Source: Arcuatula senhousia (taxonomy: Eukaryota > Mollusca > Bivalvia > Mytilida > Mytilidae). From it: DNA of 64,000 nt. Where the stretch lies: contig OZ020306.1 in the NCBI GenBank assembly GCA_963971305.1, positions 67,739,022 through 67,803,021 of the forward strand, written 5' to 3'. Both the position numbers and the translations under genes were made by a program. Positions 23,929-34,661 of the stretch are shown here, piece after piece; position 1 is the stretch's first letter, and each line of letters opens with the position of its first letter. The notes beneath the pieces are model-generated. The model was not told the origin of the DNA. It did not search any database and worked only from the letters and a program-made list of their open reading frames with translations.

Positions 23929-25340
23929 TAACTTAATGCATCAGTGTGACTTTTTCGGGAATTATCATGCCTATTTTTTTTTCAAACCTCTAGTGGTTTG
24001 TTATTAATAATGTATTCTGTTTATGTTTTTGTCTGTTTGTATCGTTTTGAAATAACTTTGAAATGATTCAAAATGTGTGTACAATGGTATTGAACTTATA
24101 AAATATATGTATATCATAAAATTATGCCAAAAAGTATGAATATTTATTAATGAATTGCGAAGTTATTGCAATTTGAAAATTTATGCCCTAAATTGCTGAT
24201 AAATGATTTCAGGTAAAATTGGGGTAATTTTATTCTGTTAAAATTAGTTAATTAGCAAGAAGTGAGATATTTCCCTTTTACAATATACTAGTGCTATCTA
24301 TATCTGAGTCAGAGAAGTAAAAAAAAATCTGCATTATTTGGGAAATTCGGAACGACAAAAAAAGCTAAAATGCACAAATGGTACAAAACTTTCTGGTTTC
24401 AACACGTACCTATGATTACAGTGGCGACCCCCGGAACCCCCCTTCCCCCCGGAATGTTTGAATTTTTGTGTAGATTTTCAGCAAAAATGGTCTGGTTCCC
24501 CCCTTTGGTCCACAGAACCCAGTATGTGGACCCCCCTCTTTTCAAAAATTTATGGCGGAGAGGTCAATGCAAATAATCCGCCAGTGGATTATATTACCGA
24601 AATATCTTCATTTTTACTTGATTTAAGAATGCAGAAAGCATGAGAAAAAAGTTCGATAAACTCTAAATGACAAGAATCATAATAATAAGTCATTTTCAAT
24701 CGTCTTTAGCAAAGAAAAATGTACAGCAACTTATATTTCTTTATTCATAGTTTTTTAGTTTTTCTCTTTTGTGGGGATGGGGGGGGGAGGGGGTCAGAAT
24801 ATTGCAAAAATCGTGGTCAGAAAAAAACTTAAGGGGGTACTCAACACTTTAGCTAAAGCAATATTTTGTCGTTTAATTTTCCAAAAAAAATGCAAAAATA
24901 TGTCGTTTAATTTAATAATAAATTGCATAATCATTTGAGAAAATCGAACCAAAGGTTTGTTCGGAATAGTTTCATTACACATAATGGAGTTTAAACTCTG
25001 TATTTTGATCACGGAGAAGCTTCATCAATTTGAATAAATAGGCCTGACTAAAACGCTCAACTGATATTTAATGAGTTATCGCCCTTAGGCGTTCGAAACC
25101 CTTTTAAAGAATTTTGCTCCTGACCAGAGTACATCCTCCATTTCTGTGGCTGGTTTTACATTATTGACATTTATATCTAAATTATCTTTCGTTTTATTTA
25201 TTTACATTAAATCTTATTTTATTTTATCAGCGATATAGAGCGATGGTTTCGGGGTTTGAAACCCCATTTCGCCAAGAAATTCTGTAATTTTCTTAAAGAC
25301 TAAATTGACTTGAAATTCAAACCAATAAACTATAGACGGA
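23929..25340. other. Intergenic, no gene seen
   Basis: AT-rich, with C- and G-rich patches at 24420-24560 and 24775-24795 that resemble eroded MITE ends. ORFs here are short and overlap those patches. Confidence 0.4.
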
Positions 25341-25343
25341 AAC

Positions 25344-25580
25344 CTATATCTTCAAAAATGCCTTGATCCACCTCTGCTTTTTTTGTGGCAACACTACACG
25401 AACTGTAACCACTTCATCGCAATTTTCTTCACGGAATTCGTATATATATACACTCATCGTTTGAGCAAGACTTGGCTGAGGATTGATTTTTCGATTGGTT
25501 TTCGTTATTGATTTGCTGTTTTCCTTTATAGAATGTCGTTTAAGATTAAGTTCCCAGTATCGTTCCCTTGTTTTAATCAT
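25344..25580 (-). CDS. Possible terminal exon of a hypothetical gene
   Basis: An open frame on the minus strand ends IKAFLKI-stop after a Glu/Val-rich stretch (YEFREENCDEVVTVRVVLPQ). The N-terminal part may be intron, with a weak AAAACAAG acceptor near 25555. TTTATT on the plus strand near 25195 could be its poly(A) signal. No domain recognised. Linking it to 26349-26958 is a guess. Confidence 0.3.
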   Translation of the reverse strand: MIKTRERYWELNLKRHSIKENSKSITKTNRKINPQPSLAQTMSVYIYEFREENCDEVVTVRVVLPQKKQRWIKAFLKI

Positions 25581-25789
25581 ATTTATTGTATACAGCTATT
25601 ATAGTTATCATTTTTATATTATGTTAATGTAGAAATGTAATGCTCACATGTGTCAAATATTTTTTTTCGATAACACACAGAATGCTAGAACACTTACAAC
25701 AAAAATAGTTCTAATCATTTGTTGATATGGAATAAACATTTTGTTGAAATCATTCCTTGCTTATAACCAATTCATATTTTTGAACATTA

Positions 25790-26005
25790 TGGAGTTACTC
25801 TTACTCTCCCGGAGCACCCGAGTTCACTCTCATTACGACTAGACTTTGCGTTGTTAATTGTTAACATTCAGTAGTTTTTTTGTGTTTCCGTGTTTTATAT
25901 GTTGTCTGTTCTTTCGTCCTGTCCTTGTTTGTGTTAACTGGTTTTGTATCTGCCCTCTAGGACTTTGACATTCGGATGCCCCATTTGTACCTCTGCTTCT
26001 TTATA
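25790..26005 (+). repeat. Dispersed repeat family R1 (GGAGCACCTGAGTTCAC ... ATGCCCCATT)
   Basis: Begins TTACTCTCCCGGAGCACCCGAG and ends TTCGGATGCCCCATTTGTACC. Related copies in this window: 27395-27545 (partial), 51364-51545, 51585-52010 (interrupted by a foldback MITE), 53918-54105 and 61390-61610, all in the same orientation. Confidence 0.65.
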
Positions 26006-26348
26006 AAAAGCTCATTTCAATGCGCATTGACAATCTAAGTATTATTTGTTTATTCCACATTGATTTTAAAAGAATGCAATACAACCCAGTATAAAATGTC
26101 AGATAATTTAACACTGAAACAGAAAACGTTTGCTTTTTGTTATTCTAAATATCGCCATCTTGTATGTTTAACATATTTATTTCATAAATTATTATTTATG
26201 TATTAGATATATTCATGTCAGAATTTTTTTGTAACTTTTTATTTAATAACTTTCAAGCAGAATAAATGCTTTAAATATTTGTTATCCTTACATCTATATA
26301 TTGTCCATGCTTTTGGCACGTTTTGTCCGTAATAGAATGTGTGTCTCT

Positions 26349-26958
26349 CTACTTCCTTTTATCATTGTTTCGGTTTATCAGTGCCTTTTTATCCAGCGGT
26401 GGTAGATTTTCACACACCAACGATGTCTTGCAGTTCAGCAATGGCAGGCGTTCAGATTTTATAGCAGTTTTGTTCACACGAGGTGTGTCTGATTTTGGTA
26501 TAACAAGAGAAGGCAACTTATCTGTTTTCTTTCGGGAGTTTTCCTTTTCCCGCCTTTTTTGTCTTTCTATTGATGAATGGAATGATGCTGTACATTTTTC
26601 TTGATCTTTTATCCCATCTAATTTGTCCTTTGCAAGCAGACGAAACAAATCTAGCTGTTTCCATTCCATGTTACGGACACTCAAAAGTTTTTGCTTTTCA
26701 ATGTTAGCTAGTTTGGTTTCTAAGTGTTTTTGGTGACTAGTTTTGCCGAAAAGAATTGCCTGACCAAGCTTTGACCTACTCCATTGTAACGATTGAGAAC
26801 ACTTTTCACTTTTATTTGAAAGTCGTTGTTTGGTAATTGGCAGCCCTTTAATTCCTGAATTTCTCAATATCTCTGCTTTCTCTTTGTGACTTTCAATATC
26901 CTCTGATAGTCTGTCGAATACCGAGGATTTGGTCTCTTGATCATTTCTGAGAACCATG
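26349..26958 (-). CDS. Hypothetical basic, coiled-coil-like protein (exon)
   Basis: The minus-strand frame follows a good acceptor (TTTTTGTTTTGCAG, exon base 26958) and opens at once with ATG GTT CTC AGA. It encodes about 202 residues rich in Lys, Glu, Ser and Gln (LSEDIESHKEKAEIL..., ERQKRREKENSRKK) and ends at a TAG at 26349. Length, splice context and a non-repetitive sequence favour a real exon. No domain was recognised; the upstream exon was not found and the stop may be bypassed by splicing. Confidence 0.45.
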
Positions 26959-26981
26959 CTGCAAAACAAAAATGTGTACAT

Positions 26982-27872
26982 ATTGAAAACTATACCCGTC
27001 TGCTATGTTGGGAAACACGTGTTGGGAACATGTTTCAGACAACAGAGGACAAGGTATAATAAGGCATGTATTTGACCCCCTGTGTGGCTGCAAAATAGAA
27101 CAGTGAACCCTTACTGTACAATGTCCTTTCGTTTGAATGAGGCTCGTGTCGCCACTTGAGACTCTTTAGCTAAAAAATTAAAAATATCACACACTGTATA
27201 ATAAAGAAAATATAACACTGAATTGATTGCTGAATTGGAGACGGTTATGAATAAGATCAACCTATGACTTGGAGAGGAAGAACTTGATGTTCAGATTCTT
27301 TTAAAATTTACAGACAATTTCAAGCGGGATAACCTCTCTCAGGCCTATTGGGCTAAATTGACGGTTGGCATGCAGCACGACGTGTGTACAATAACTGCTT
27401 TCTGTTCTGGGGCACTTGAATTCGCTCCTGTTTACGACTTGAGTTCGCGTCGTTGATTGCTATTCAGTTGTTTTTGCATTTTGTGTTTTATGTTGTTTAT
27501 TTTTTTGTCCTGTTCTAGTTGGCGTTTGCATTTTTGTGGAAATTAAACTCCACAAACCATAATGGGTTTAAATAATATTTGTTAAATCTAATTAACAACA
27601 TCAACAAAATTTAAAGACAATAATCTTTGCATCGCCTGATGCGCGTTAATTAAGTTGGTCGAGATTATCAGTTTTCAAAATGAACAAAAGAGCATTCAAA
27701 CCATATAAACTCAAACTACGTACACTGTAGAAGATCAATAATACGCCATTTAGTCTTAAATCATAAAATGTCCAGCAAAATTACAACAGAGGAATATTTC
27801 TGTCTGCTGCGTATTTTGCCTATTAAAGACCCACCATTACGCTTAACCAAAAGCTAAAATTCCAAATAAACT
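26982..27872. other. Intergenic with one partial R1 repeat
   Basis: The only recognised content is a partial R1-family copy (about 27395-27545). No exon-like ORF. Confidence 0.4.
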
Positions 27873-27959
27873 AAAATTTGAAGAGCTCCGATATTATCGC
27901 CCTTGGTTTGCCAAGGTTTACCGGTGCGATAGTGCCTTAAAAGAGGGGGGGCAAGGGGG

Positions 27960-28220
27960 TTAGCTGTTCCTGTGTTATTGGCTTAAATTGGTTCTCTGTT
28001 AGCTGTTATTGCAGATATCAGATTTAATGTTCACTGTTATTGACCAGTTCTGTGTTAACTGTTATTGAAGAAATTCAGTTTACTGTTACCTGTTATTGAA
28101 TAACATAATTTTATGTTATATGTTATTAAAAATAGTATGTTAGCTAAATTGAAATGGTCAGTCCAAAAAGATCAATTCTCTGTTATCTGTTATTGGGAAA
28201 ATCAATTCCCTGTTAAGGTG
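27960..28220 (+). repeat. LINE 5' UTR with TGTTANCTGTTATTG repeats
   Basis: Around seven imperfect units of about 30-40 bp share TGTTA-N-CTGTTATTG (for example near 27998, 28028, 28055, 28083 and 28174). They precede ORF1, where some L1 families keep tandem promoter monomers. The promoter role is inference. Confidence 0.55.
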
Positions 28221-28283
28221 TTCTTGGACCTCCCCTTGACCCCCCTCTTAAAAAGTTGGAAATTAACGAGAAACAGAAGCAGA

Positions 28284-29585
28284 ATGGCTACTAATGTTGA
28301 AGAAATTGCAAGGAGAATGACAGAGGAACGTTTGAAACGGTTAATTGAAGGTCTACAAGGGATACAAACAAAAGAAATGAACATTGAAAGTCAAAATGCA
28401 GATGTAAACAAAGAAAAAATGGCGTCGTACGCAGATATTTTAGAGAATCGAACAAATAAAAACGAACAAATGAGCCAAATGTCCAGTGAAACCAATAATG
28501 AAACACCCCATAGAATCCCTAGTGAAAATGTCAAGCCTATTTTTATGAAAGATGTAGACTTTTTTGGTAGATTAACACCGCCCAGATCGCAATGGATCAC
28601 AAATGTTGAGATTTATAAGGCAATTGGTGCAAAAGTCCCCGCCAACTGTATAAAGGGAATACAGAGAGTGCGTGAAATGTGGAGAATCTACATGGATAAT
28701 GAGGAAGACAGACTGTCGCTGTTGGTGCAGGGTCTACACTTGCGTGGCAGGCAGGTGCCCCTTCATTCACAAAATCCTCATAATCCCGGTAGGCTACAGC
28801 CAGATACCATTCGTATCAAGGTTAAGAACGTCCCGATATCAGCTGACGATGGACAAATAGAACGCACCTTGACAATACATGGATGTGACATACAAGGTAT
28901 ATTCAGAGAAAGGCTAAGGATAGACGGTAAGCTTACCAACTGTGAAACAGGAGACAGAGTAATAATCAGCAAGACACTCAAAGAGCCAATCCCCAGATAT
29001 GTACAGATTGGAAAGTACATGGCAGCTGTGTTCCATAGTGGGCAGCCAGAATTCGAAAAAGGTAGGAATTCAGAAACAGCAGAGAAACTATGTCACAAGT
29101 GTTTGCAACCAGACCACATTATTCAAAATTGCCCAAATGATTGGGTCTGCAAATCCTGTCACAAAAGTGGTCACAAGATGATGGACTGCACTGAAGAGCT
29201 CATGCAGCCTGAACAACATGAGCTAGAAGTACAAGAAAAAACAAGTTCAAATCCTGAAAGTGGTGATCATGTTCAAGACAGACAAGAGGTAGTTGACAAT
29301 ACTCAGAAAGAAAACAGTGAAAAGGACAAAAAAGAAACTGGGTCACAAGCCTCAGACAGAAAACAAGATGGTGAGAAACAAAGAAGGAGTAGAAATCAAA
29401 ACATTGGTGGTAAAGGTCAGTCATCACTAGATCACTTTATGAACACTCCATCAGCAAGCACCAGAAGGAGGATGGACATTACACATACCCCACCAACACC
29501 AACAGAAAACTTACATGACAAAACAGAAGGAGGAACCAAGAAACAGAAGCCATCCAGAAAAACTGAAAACAATACTCATAAATAA
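28284..29585 (+). CDS. LINE ORF1: nucleic-acid-binding protein with two zinc knuckles
   Basis: I prefer the ATG at 28284 (MATNVEEIARRM, 433 aa) because the open frame upstream from 28113 only translates the 5' UTR repeats. The N-terminus is charged and helical. The middle (about residues 90-260) looks like the RNA-binding region of non-LTR ORF1 proteins. Two CX2CX4HX4C knuckles follow (CHKCLQPDHIIQNC and CKSCHKSGHKMMDC, from about residue 270). The tail is Gln/Lys/Glu-rich and hydrophilic. The family role is packaging the element RNA and acting as a chaperone in the ribonucleoprotein. No stop or frameshift is seen. Confidence 0.85.
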   Translation: MATNVEEIARRMTEERLKRLIEGLQGIQTKEMNIESQNADVNKEKMASYADILENRTNKNEQMSQMSSETNNETPHRIPSENVKPIFMKDVDFFGRLTPPRSQWITNVEIYKAIGAKVPANCIKGIQRVREMWRIYMDNEEDRLSLLVQGLHLRGRQVPLHSQNPHNPGRLQPDTIRIKVKNVPISADDGQIERTLTIHGCDIQGIFRERLRIDGKLTNCETGDRVIISKTLKEPIPRYVQIGKYMAAVFHSGQPEFEKGRNSETAEKLCHKCLQPDHIIQNCPNDWVCKSCHKSGHKMMDCTEELMQPEQHELEVQEKTSSNPESGDHVQDRQEVVDNTQKENSEKDKKETGSQASDRKQDGEKQRRSRNQNIGGKGQSSLDHFMNTPSASTRRRMDITHTPPTPTENLHDKTEGGTKKQKPSRKTENNTHK

Positions 29586-29638
29586 AAATTAAAATATAAA
29601 TTGTAAACAATGTTTTATTTTTTTATTTTTAAGTAAAA

Positions 29639-30871
29639 ATGTATAAAAAAAAACATAAAATGTGTAGTAAAAACAAAGCTCTATTTCAGAGTATAATTAA
29701 TGTTGTTTATATTGTACTAAGTACCTTTATAGAGGATTATAAAAAGTGTAGTAGAATCAAAGCTCAATTCCAGAGTTTAATTAATGTGGTTATTGTACTA
29801 TGTACCTTTACAGATGTTGTAAAAGACTATGTTTTTGTTAAAGAAAAAATAAGTTGTACTTCTCCTATACATATGATTGCGAATCGTTGGTTTTTACCGT
29901 TTCTATTTTTAGAGAACGAAACAGTTGTCAACATTCTATGTATAAATAGAAACATTGTTTCATACAAATATTCACTTATTTTTAACCTTATAGTAATGTT
30001 CATATTATATCATATAGTAAGACAAAACTTGGTTATCACTGTCTATAAAGTAAAATCATATATCAAAGAGTGTTTTACAAAGTGGGTATTTGCAACAAAG
30101 ACGAATATTGATCTAAAATGTCAATATTGGTATTCCCTGTTACTATTTTTAGAAAGCGGATTAAGCTACTACCACGAGAACAAATGGTTGAAGTTTAACA
30201 ATGTACATGACATGCAATTGCAAGAAGATTATGTTAATTCACTTACCTTTATTCTTATTATCACACTTAATGGGAGTCAAGGAAAAAACATACACCAAAC
30301 TAGATGCGGCTGTAGAAACTTCCAAACGCAGCACAACTCATTTAAAGTACACATAGATTCGTTCGTAAAATTATTCCAAACACATGCATTCTATTCGTCA
30401 CTCTTATATCCCAAAAGAAACCATTTTATGAGTGTAAGTAAAGGCTGGGGCACATTATATAAATCCTCAGTACCTTCAAAAATTGTTCTCGGTACTTTTC
30501 AAGCAAGTAATTTAATTTTTTACACCGGTCACATTATTTTACACACATTCATAAGACACGTGAATATAGGTCAAAGCAAGGAAGTGGGTCAGATTGTTTT
30601 GTTTTTAGGTTTAGCTAAATCAACGACGATAACCTGTAAACGATATCAATTAACAAAAATAAATGTTGGTATTTACAAATTACTTTTTTTTTTCATATAC
30701 ATGTTCATGTCTATCTTATGTTTTTTTTTATTTATTTATCATACTGTTTATGATATGTATTGTTTTCCGAACTTCTTATATGAAGGTTTTAATGTATGTG
30801 CTACTTTATATGATATTAATATTATATGTAAATCAACATCATGGCTAAAACCGTTAATTTTGGAACGTTGA
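29639..30871 (+). CDS. Unexplained 410-aa ORF between LINE ORF1 and ORF2
   Basis: An uninterrupted frame fills the ORF1-ORF2 gap and overlaps the ORF2 start by 31 nt in another frame. The product is rich in Ile, Phe, Tyr, Lys and Cys, with hydrophobic stretches that could span membranes (near NLIVMFILYHIV and LLFFFIYMFMSILCFFLFIY). Its first 60 residues contain a duplicated unit (KALFQSIINVV / KAQFQSLINVV, each followed by ST/CTF) from an in-frame DNA repeat of about 90 bp. No family recognised. In such AT-rich DNA a stop would be expected roughly every dozen codons, so chance is unlikely, but translation is unproven. Confidence 0.5.
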   Translation: MYKKKHKMCSKNKALFQSIINVVYIVLSTFIEDYKKCSRIKAQFQSLINVVIVLCTFTDVVKDYVFVKEKISCTSPIHMIANRWFLPFLFLENETVVNILCINRNIVSYKYSLIFNLIVMFILYHIVRQNLVITVYKVKSYIKECFTKWVFATKTNIDLKCQYWYSLLLFLESGLSYYHENKWLKFNNVHDMQLQEDYVNSLTFILIITLNGSQGKNIHQTRCGCRNFQTQHNSFKVHIDSFVKLFQTHAFYSSLLYPKRNHFMSVSKGWGTLYKSSVPSKIVLGTFQASNLIFYTGHIILHTFIRHVNIGQSKEVGQIVLFLGLAKSTTITCKRYQLTKINVGIYKLLFFFIYMFMSILCFFLFIYHTVYDMYCFPNFLYEGFNVCATLYDINIICKSTSWLKPLILER

Positions 30872-33759
30872 ATGTTAACGGGATGAATAATATTGAGAAG
30901 GGGTATAGAGTTTTAGAATGGGTTAAAAATAATAAGATTTCAATTTGTTTCTTGCAAGAAACACATCTTGATGAGCGAACACAAAATAAGCTAGAGCGTG
31001 ATTCAAAATTCATTTTCTATAGTAATTATGGCACAACGGCTAGTAGAGGAGTGACCACTTTAATTGATAAGTCTTTAGATTTTGAAATTATTGATAAATA
31101 TTGCGACTGCAATGGCAGAATTTTGCTACTTAACATTAAATTAAATGAACAAATTTTTTCACTCTTAAATCTATATGCGCCAAACTGCAGAGCAGACAAA
31201 AACTCATTCTTTAAAGAGGTTAATGATCTTGTTAAAGAAAAGTCGGTTGGAAACCCGATCATTGGCGGAGATTTTAATGAAGCTCTGAAGACAGTAGATC
31301 GGAAGCATGAGAATGCGAACACGCGATTTCAGGAACCGGTTAACAGTCTTAAAGTTCTTATGAAAGATAATAAACTTATAGATATATGGAGAAGTAAAAA
31401 TCACAATACTACTCAATTTACGTGGCGGAGAAAAGATAAGACGCAAGCAAGTAGAATTGACTTATTTCTAGTTGCAAACGAGTGTCTGTCGTTGATTAAA
31501 GAATGTAAAATTAAACCAGCTTCTATTAAATCGACTGATCATCAATGTGTGTTTTTAACAGTACGAAGTGGGTTGGGCGAAAGGGGAAATGGTTTTTGGA
31601 AATTAAATGTCTCTGTATTAGAAGACATTGAATACAAATCGTTAATAAATAGATTAATCGATTATTTTGTTAATAAAATGTCATTAAATAACGGTAAAGA
31701 TATCCGCCTTTTATGGGATAGTTTGAAAATTGAGATAAGGGATCAGACTATGGAATATTGTAAAAATAAATCAAAATTAACAAAAGATAAAACGAGAAAA
31801 CTTGAAAAAGAATTAGAAATAAAGTTAAAGTTGAGAGATGAACTCACAAGCGAGAATAAAACTTTAAATGATGATATTAACGACATCGAACAACGTTTAG
31901 AGAACATATATGCAAGTAAGGCCAAAGGAGCGCAAATCAGATCACGTGAGCGATGGGTTGAGCTAGGCGAAAAAAATAATTCGTACTTTTTAGGACTGGA
32001 GAAAAAAAGACAGGCAAATAAGTCTATCAAAGAACTTAAAAAACAAGGTTCGAACTCCTTAGTTTCTGATCCGACAGAGATTTTAAATACGATTAAAGAT
32101 TATTACGAAAAATTATATAGTTCGACCGAACCGGATAAAGAACTATTAACAACCTACATATACGATACTGACAAAAATAGCAATTTAGATAAAAAAGAGT
32201 TCGATATATGCGATGGTAGGGTAACAGTAGTAGAATGCACTGAAGCAATTAATGGTATGAAGTTGAATAAATCACCAGGGCTAGATGGTATTCCTTTAGA
32301 ATTTTATCGTGCTTTCTGGGAAAAAATCAAAGACATTTTAGTAAAGGTTTTAAATACAGGCAACGAGGAAAAACTATTGTCATATACACAACGAACAAGT
32401 GTTTTGTCACTTATATTCAAAAAGAATGATCCTACATCTCTGGACAATTATCGACCTATTTCATTACTAAACGTCGATTTAAAGATTTTGTCGCGTGTTT
32501 TAGCTCAGAGACTAAAAAGAGTTCTTCCAAAACTTATTCATACCGACCAAACAGGGTATATTAAGGGACGCTTTATAGGTTTTAACTTGAGACAAATCCA
32601 AGATATAATCGATTATGCCGATGTATATGACGTAGAGGGGGCAATAGTATTTGTAGATTTTACAAAAGCGTTTGATTCACTCGAATGGGATTTTATGTTT
32701 ACAGTGTTAAAATATTTTGGCTTCAATGATTCTTTTATTTCGTGGGTAGAAACACTGTATAGCGGTATACAGACATGTGTACTGAATAACGGATGGTTAT
32801 CGGAAGTTTTTAATAACACTAGAGGAATCCGACAAGGATGTCCCCTGTCCGCTTTACTTTTTGTATTGTCTGTTGAGATAATGGCATTAAGGATACGAGA
32901 CAATAGGGGTATAAGAGGGATAAAAGTTTCTGTTGATGAGACATCTCACAGCATAAAAATTTCACAACTTGCTGATGATACAACTCTTTTTTGTAGTGAC
33001 GAAGACGATATTATAAATGCAATGAATGAAATTGAAATTTACGGCTCTTTCTCAGGTCTTAAACTAAATAGAAATAAAACTGAAGGTCTTTGGATTGGGA
33101 AATTAAAACATTGTAAAGATAAGATAGAAGGGATTAAATGGACAAACGAACCAGTTAAAGCATTGGGGATATATTTCGGTCATAACAAAAAAGAATGTGA
33201 GAAACTTAACTGGGAAGGTAAAATAAATGAAATGAAAAATATGATAAAACAATGGGATAGGCGTAATCTAACTATGATGGGAAAGATACTTATTATAAAA
33301 TCATTAATTATGCCTTTATTTACGTTCGGAGTAACATCAGCTATCATACCAGAAAAATATGTCAAAGAGATTGAGAGTTGTTGTTTTAACTATCTATGGA
33401 ATGGGAAAGTAGATAAGGTAAAAAGATCTACTTTGATAGGAACATATGAATGTGGGGGGTTAAATATGGTAGATTTTAACATTTACTTCAAGTCATTAAA
33501 AGCCTCATGGGTTAGAAGATTATTATCACCCGATGAAGCAAACTGGAAAATTATTCCAACAAAATTTTATAATGCGTTTGGTAGAGATTTACTCATATTT
33601 AATATGAATCTAGATAGCATCAAATCAATTCCAGAAATTGATATGTTGCCTGCTTTTTATAGAGAGGTTTTGGAATGTTGGATTCAAACAGGCGGTGGGA
33701 CAACAAATCCACCACAACAAATCCACCTAAACATTTTTCAGAGATTAGAAAACAGATAA
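30841..33759 (+). CDS. LINE ORF2: endonuclease and reverse transcriptase (main part, 972 aa)
   Basis: The N-terminal apurinic-type endonuclease is visible: NFGTLNVNG near the start, LQETHL at about residue 40, IIGGDFNEA at about 143 and STDHQ at about 231. Reverse transcriptase follows: NYRPISLLNVDLKILSRVLA, then DQTGYIKGR, FVDFTKAFDSLEWDF, GIRQGCPLSALLF and the active-site box LADDTT at about residue 710. The box has Leu where many elements have Tyr or Phe. The enzyme nicks target DNA and primes cDNA synthesis there. The frame stops at 33759; homologous coding continues in another frame from about 33675. Confidence 0.9.
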   Translation: MAKTVNFGTLNVNGMNNIEKGYRVLEWVKNNKISICFLQETHLDERTQNKLERDSKFIFYSNYGTTASRGVTTLIDKSLDFEIIDKYCDCNGRILLLNIKLNEQIFSLLNLYAPNCRADKNSFFKEVNDLVKEKSVGNPIIGGDFNEALKTVDRKHENANTRFQEPVNSLKVLMKDNKLIDIWRSKNHNTTQFTWRRKDKTQASRIDLFLVANECLSLIKECKIKPASIKSTDHQCVFLTVRSGLGERGNGFWKLNVSVLEDIEYKSLINRLIDYFVNKMSLNNGKDIRLLWDSLKIEIRDQTMEYCKNKSKLTKDKTRKLEKELEIKLKLRDELTSENKTLNDDINDIEQRLENIYASKAKGAQIRSRERWVELGEKNNSYFLGLEKKRQANKSIKELKKQGSNSLVSDPTEILNTIKDYYEKLYSSTEPDKELLTTYIYDTDKNSNLDKKEFDICDGRVTVVECTEAINGMKLNKSPGLDGIPLEFYRAFWEKIKDILVKVLNTGNEEKLLSYTQRTSVLSLIFKKNDPTSLDNYRPISLLNVDLKILSRVLAQRLKRVLPKLIHTDQTGYIKGRFIGFNLRQIQDIIDYADVYDVEGAIVFVDFTKAFDSLEWDFMFTVLKYFGFNDSFISWVETLYSGIQTCVLNNGWLSEVFNNTRGIRQGCPLSALLFVLSVEIMALRIRDNRGIRGIKVSVDETSHSIKISQLADDTTLFCSDEDDIINAMNEIEIYGSFSGLKLNRNKTEGLWIGKLKHCKDKIEGIKWTNEPVKALGIYFGHNKKECEKLNWEGKINEMKNMIKQWDRRNLTMMGKILIIKSLIMPLFTFGVTSAIIPEKYVKEIESCCFNYLWNGKVDKVKRSTLIGTYECGGLNMVDFNIYFKSLKASWVRRLLSPDEANWKIIPTKFYNAFGRDLLIFNMNLDSIKSIPEIDMLPAFYREVLECWIQTGGGTTNPPQQIHLNIFQRLENR

Positions 33760-34661
33760 TCTGGGGTAATAAATATATAAAACTAAAAAATAAATGTTTA
33801 TTTTTTAAATCTTGGATAAACAGCGGATTGGTATATGTAAATGACATTCTAGATGAAGATGGGCGACTAAATGAAATTTTCCTCTTTGGAAAGTTAAAAT
33901 ATAAAAATAATTGGATTGCCGAGTTTAAGATGTTACAATGCGCAATACCAGCCGCATGGTATATAAGCCTTAATAGAGAAGAATCAGTTAAAAGTAAAGT
34001 AAACATTAATAAAATTAAAATACGATGGCGAAATTCACTATATCTATACGATGAACTCAGCAACAAAATATTTTATAATTTATTAATTGCTGAGAAATTC
34101 GTTAAACCTATTGGTATCAATACTTGGTTAAGGCTGCTAAGTGAAAATGAGACTCCAAATATGAGAAAAGTTTTTTTGTTTATTTTTGAAAATATTAAAG
34201 AAAACAAATTAAAGGTGTTTAGATGGAAACTGATTAATTACATCATTCCAACTAAAGCCCTTTTATACAAATGGAAAATCTGTCCAAATGATAGATGTAA
34301 TGTATGTGATATTAAAGAGGACTATGATCATTTCTTTATATCATGTACTTCTTTAAAAACATTCTGGGAAAGGATATATCATATGTTAACAAGGGTAAAA
34401 TATAACTTAAAAATTTCATTAAAACATTTGGTATTTGGGTATAAAATTTCAGACAATAGTTATCATGATCTAAATTACTTTTTGACTTTATTAGCCTTTA
34501 GTATATATAAATCTTATTATGTTTCTGAACAAAAACAAAAACAAGTAGATGTTTTCAAGATATTTTTGGCTGAGATCAGAAGATCATTTAATGAATGCAA
34601 TTTATCAGAAAATAGCTTATTTTTTAAGAATGTTAAAAATTATATACAAGAAAATGTTTGA
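33675..34661 (+). CDS. LINE ORF2 C-terminal part in a shifted frame
   Basis: This 328-codon frame overlaps the end of the main ORF2 by 85 nt. It encodes the usual C-terminal region, including a Cys/His motif near its end (CNVCDIKEDYDHFFISC). Codon starts move back by one base relative to ORF2, equal to one lost base (or two gained) between 33675 and 33759. A single-copy mutation is the simplest reading; a sequencing error or programmed shift is possible. Confidence 0.75.
   Translation: MLDSNRRWDNKSTTTNPPKHFSEIRKQIIWGNKYIKLKNKCLFFKSWINSGLVYVNDILDEDGRLNEIFLFGKLKYKNNWIAEFKMLQCAIPAAWYISLNREESVKSKVNINKIKIRWRNSLYLYDELSNKIFYNLLIAEKFVKPIGINTWLRLLSENETPNMRKVFLFIFENIKENKLKVFRWKLINYIIPTKALLYKWKICPNDRCNVCDIKEDYDHFFISCTSLKTFWERIYHMLTRVKYNLKISLKHLVFGYKISDNSYHDLNYFLTLLAFSIYKSYYVSEQKQKQVDVFKIFLAEIRRSFNECNLSENSLFFKNVKNYIQENV

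Noticed and set aside
28113..28283. Upstream extension of LINE ORF1
   Set aside because: It translates 5' UTR repeats; the ATG at 28284 begins the non-repetitive part. The choice is a judgement.
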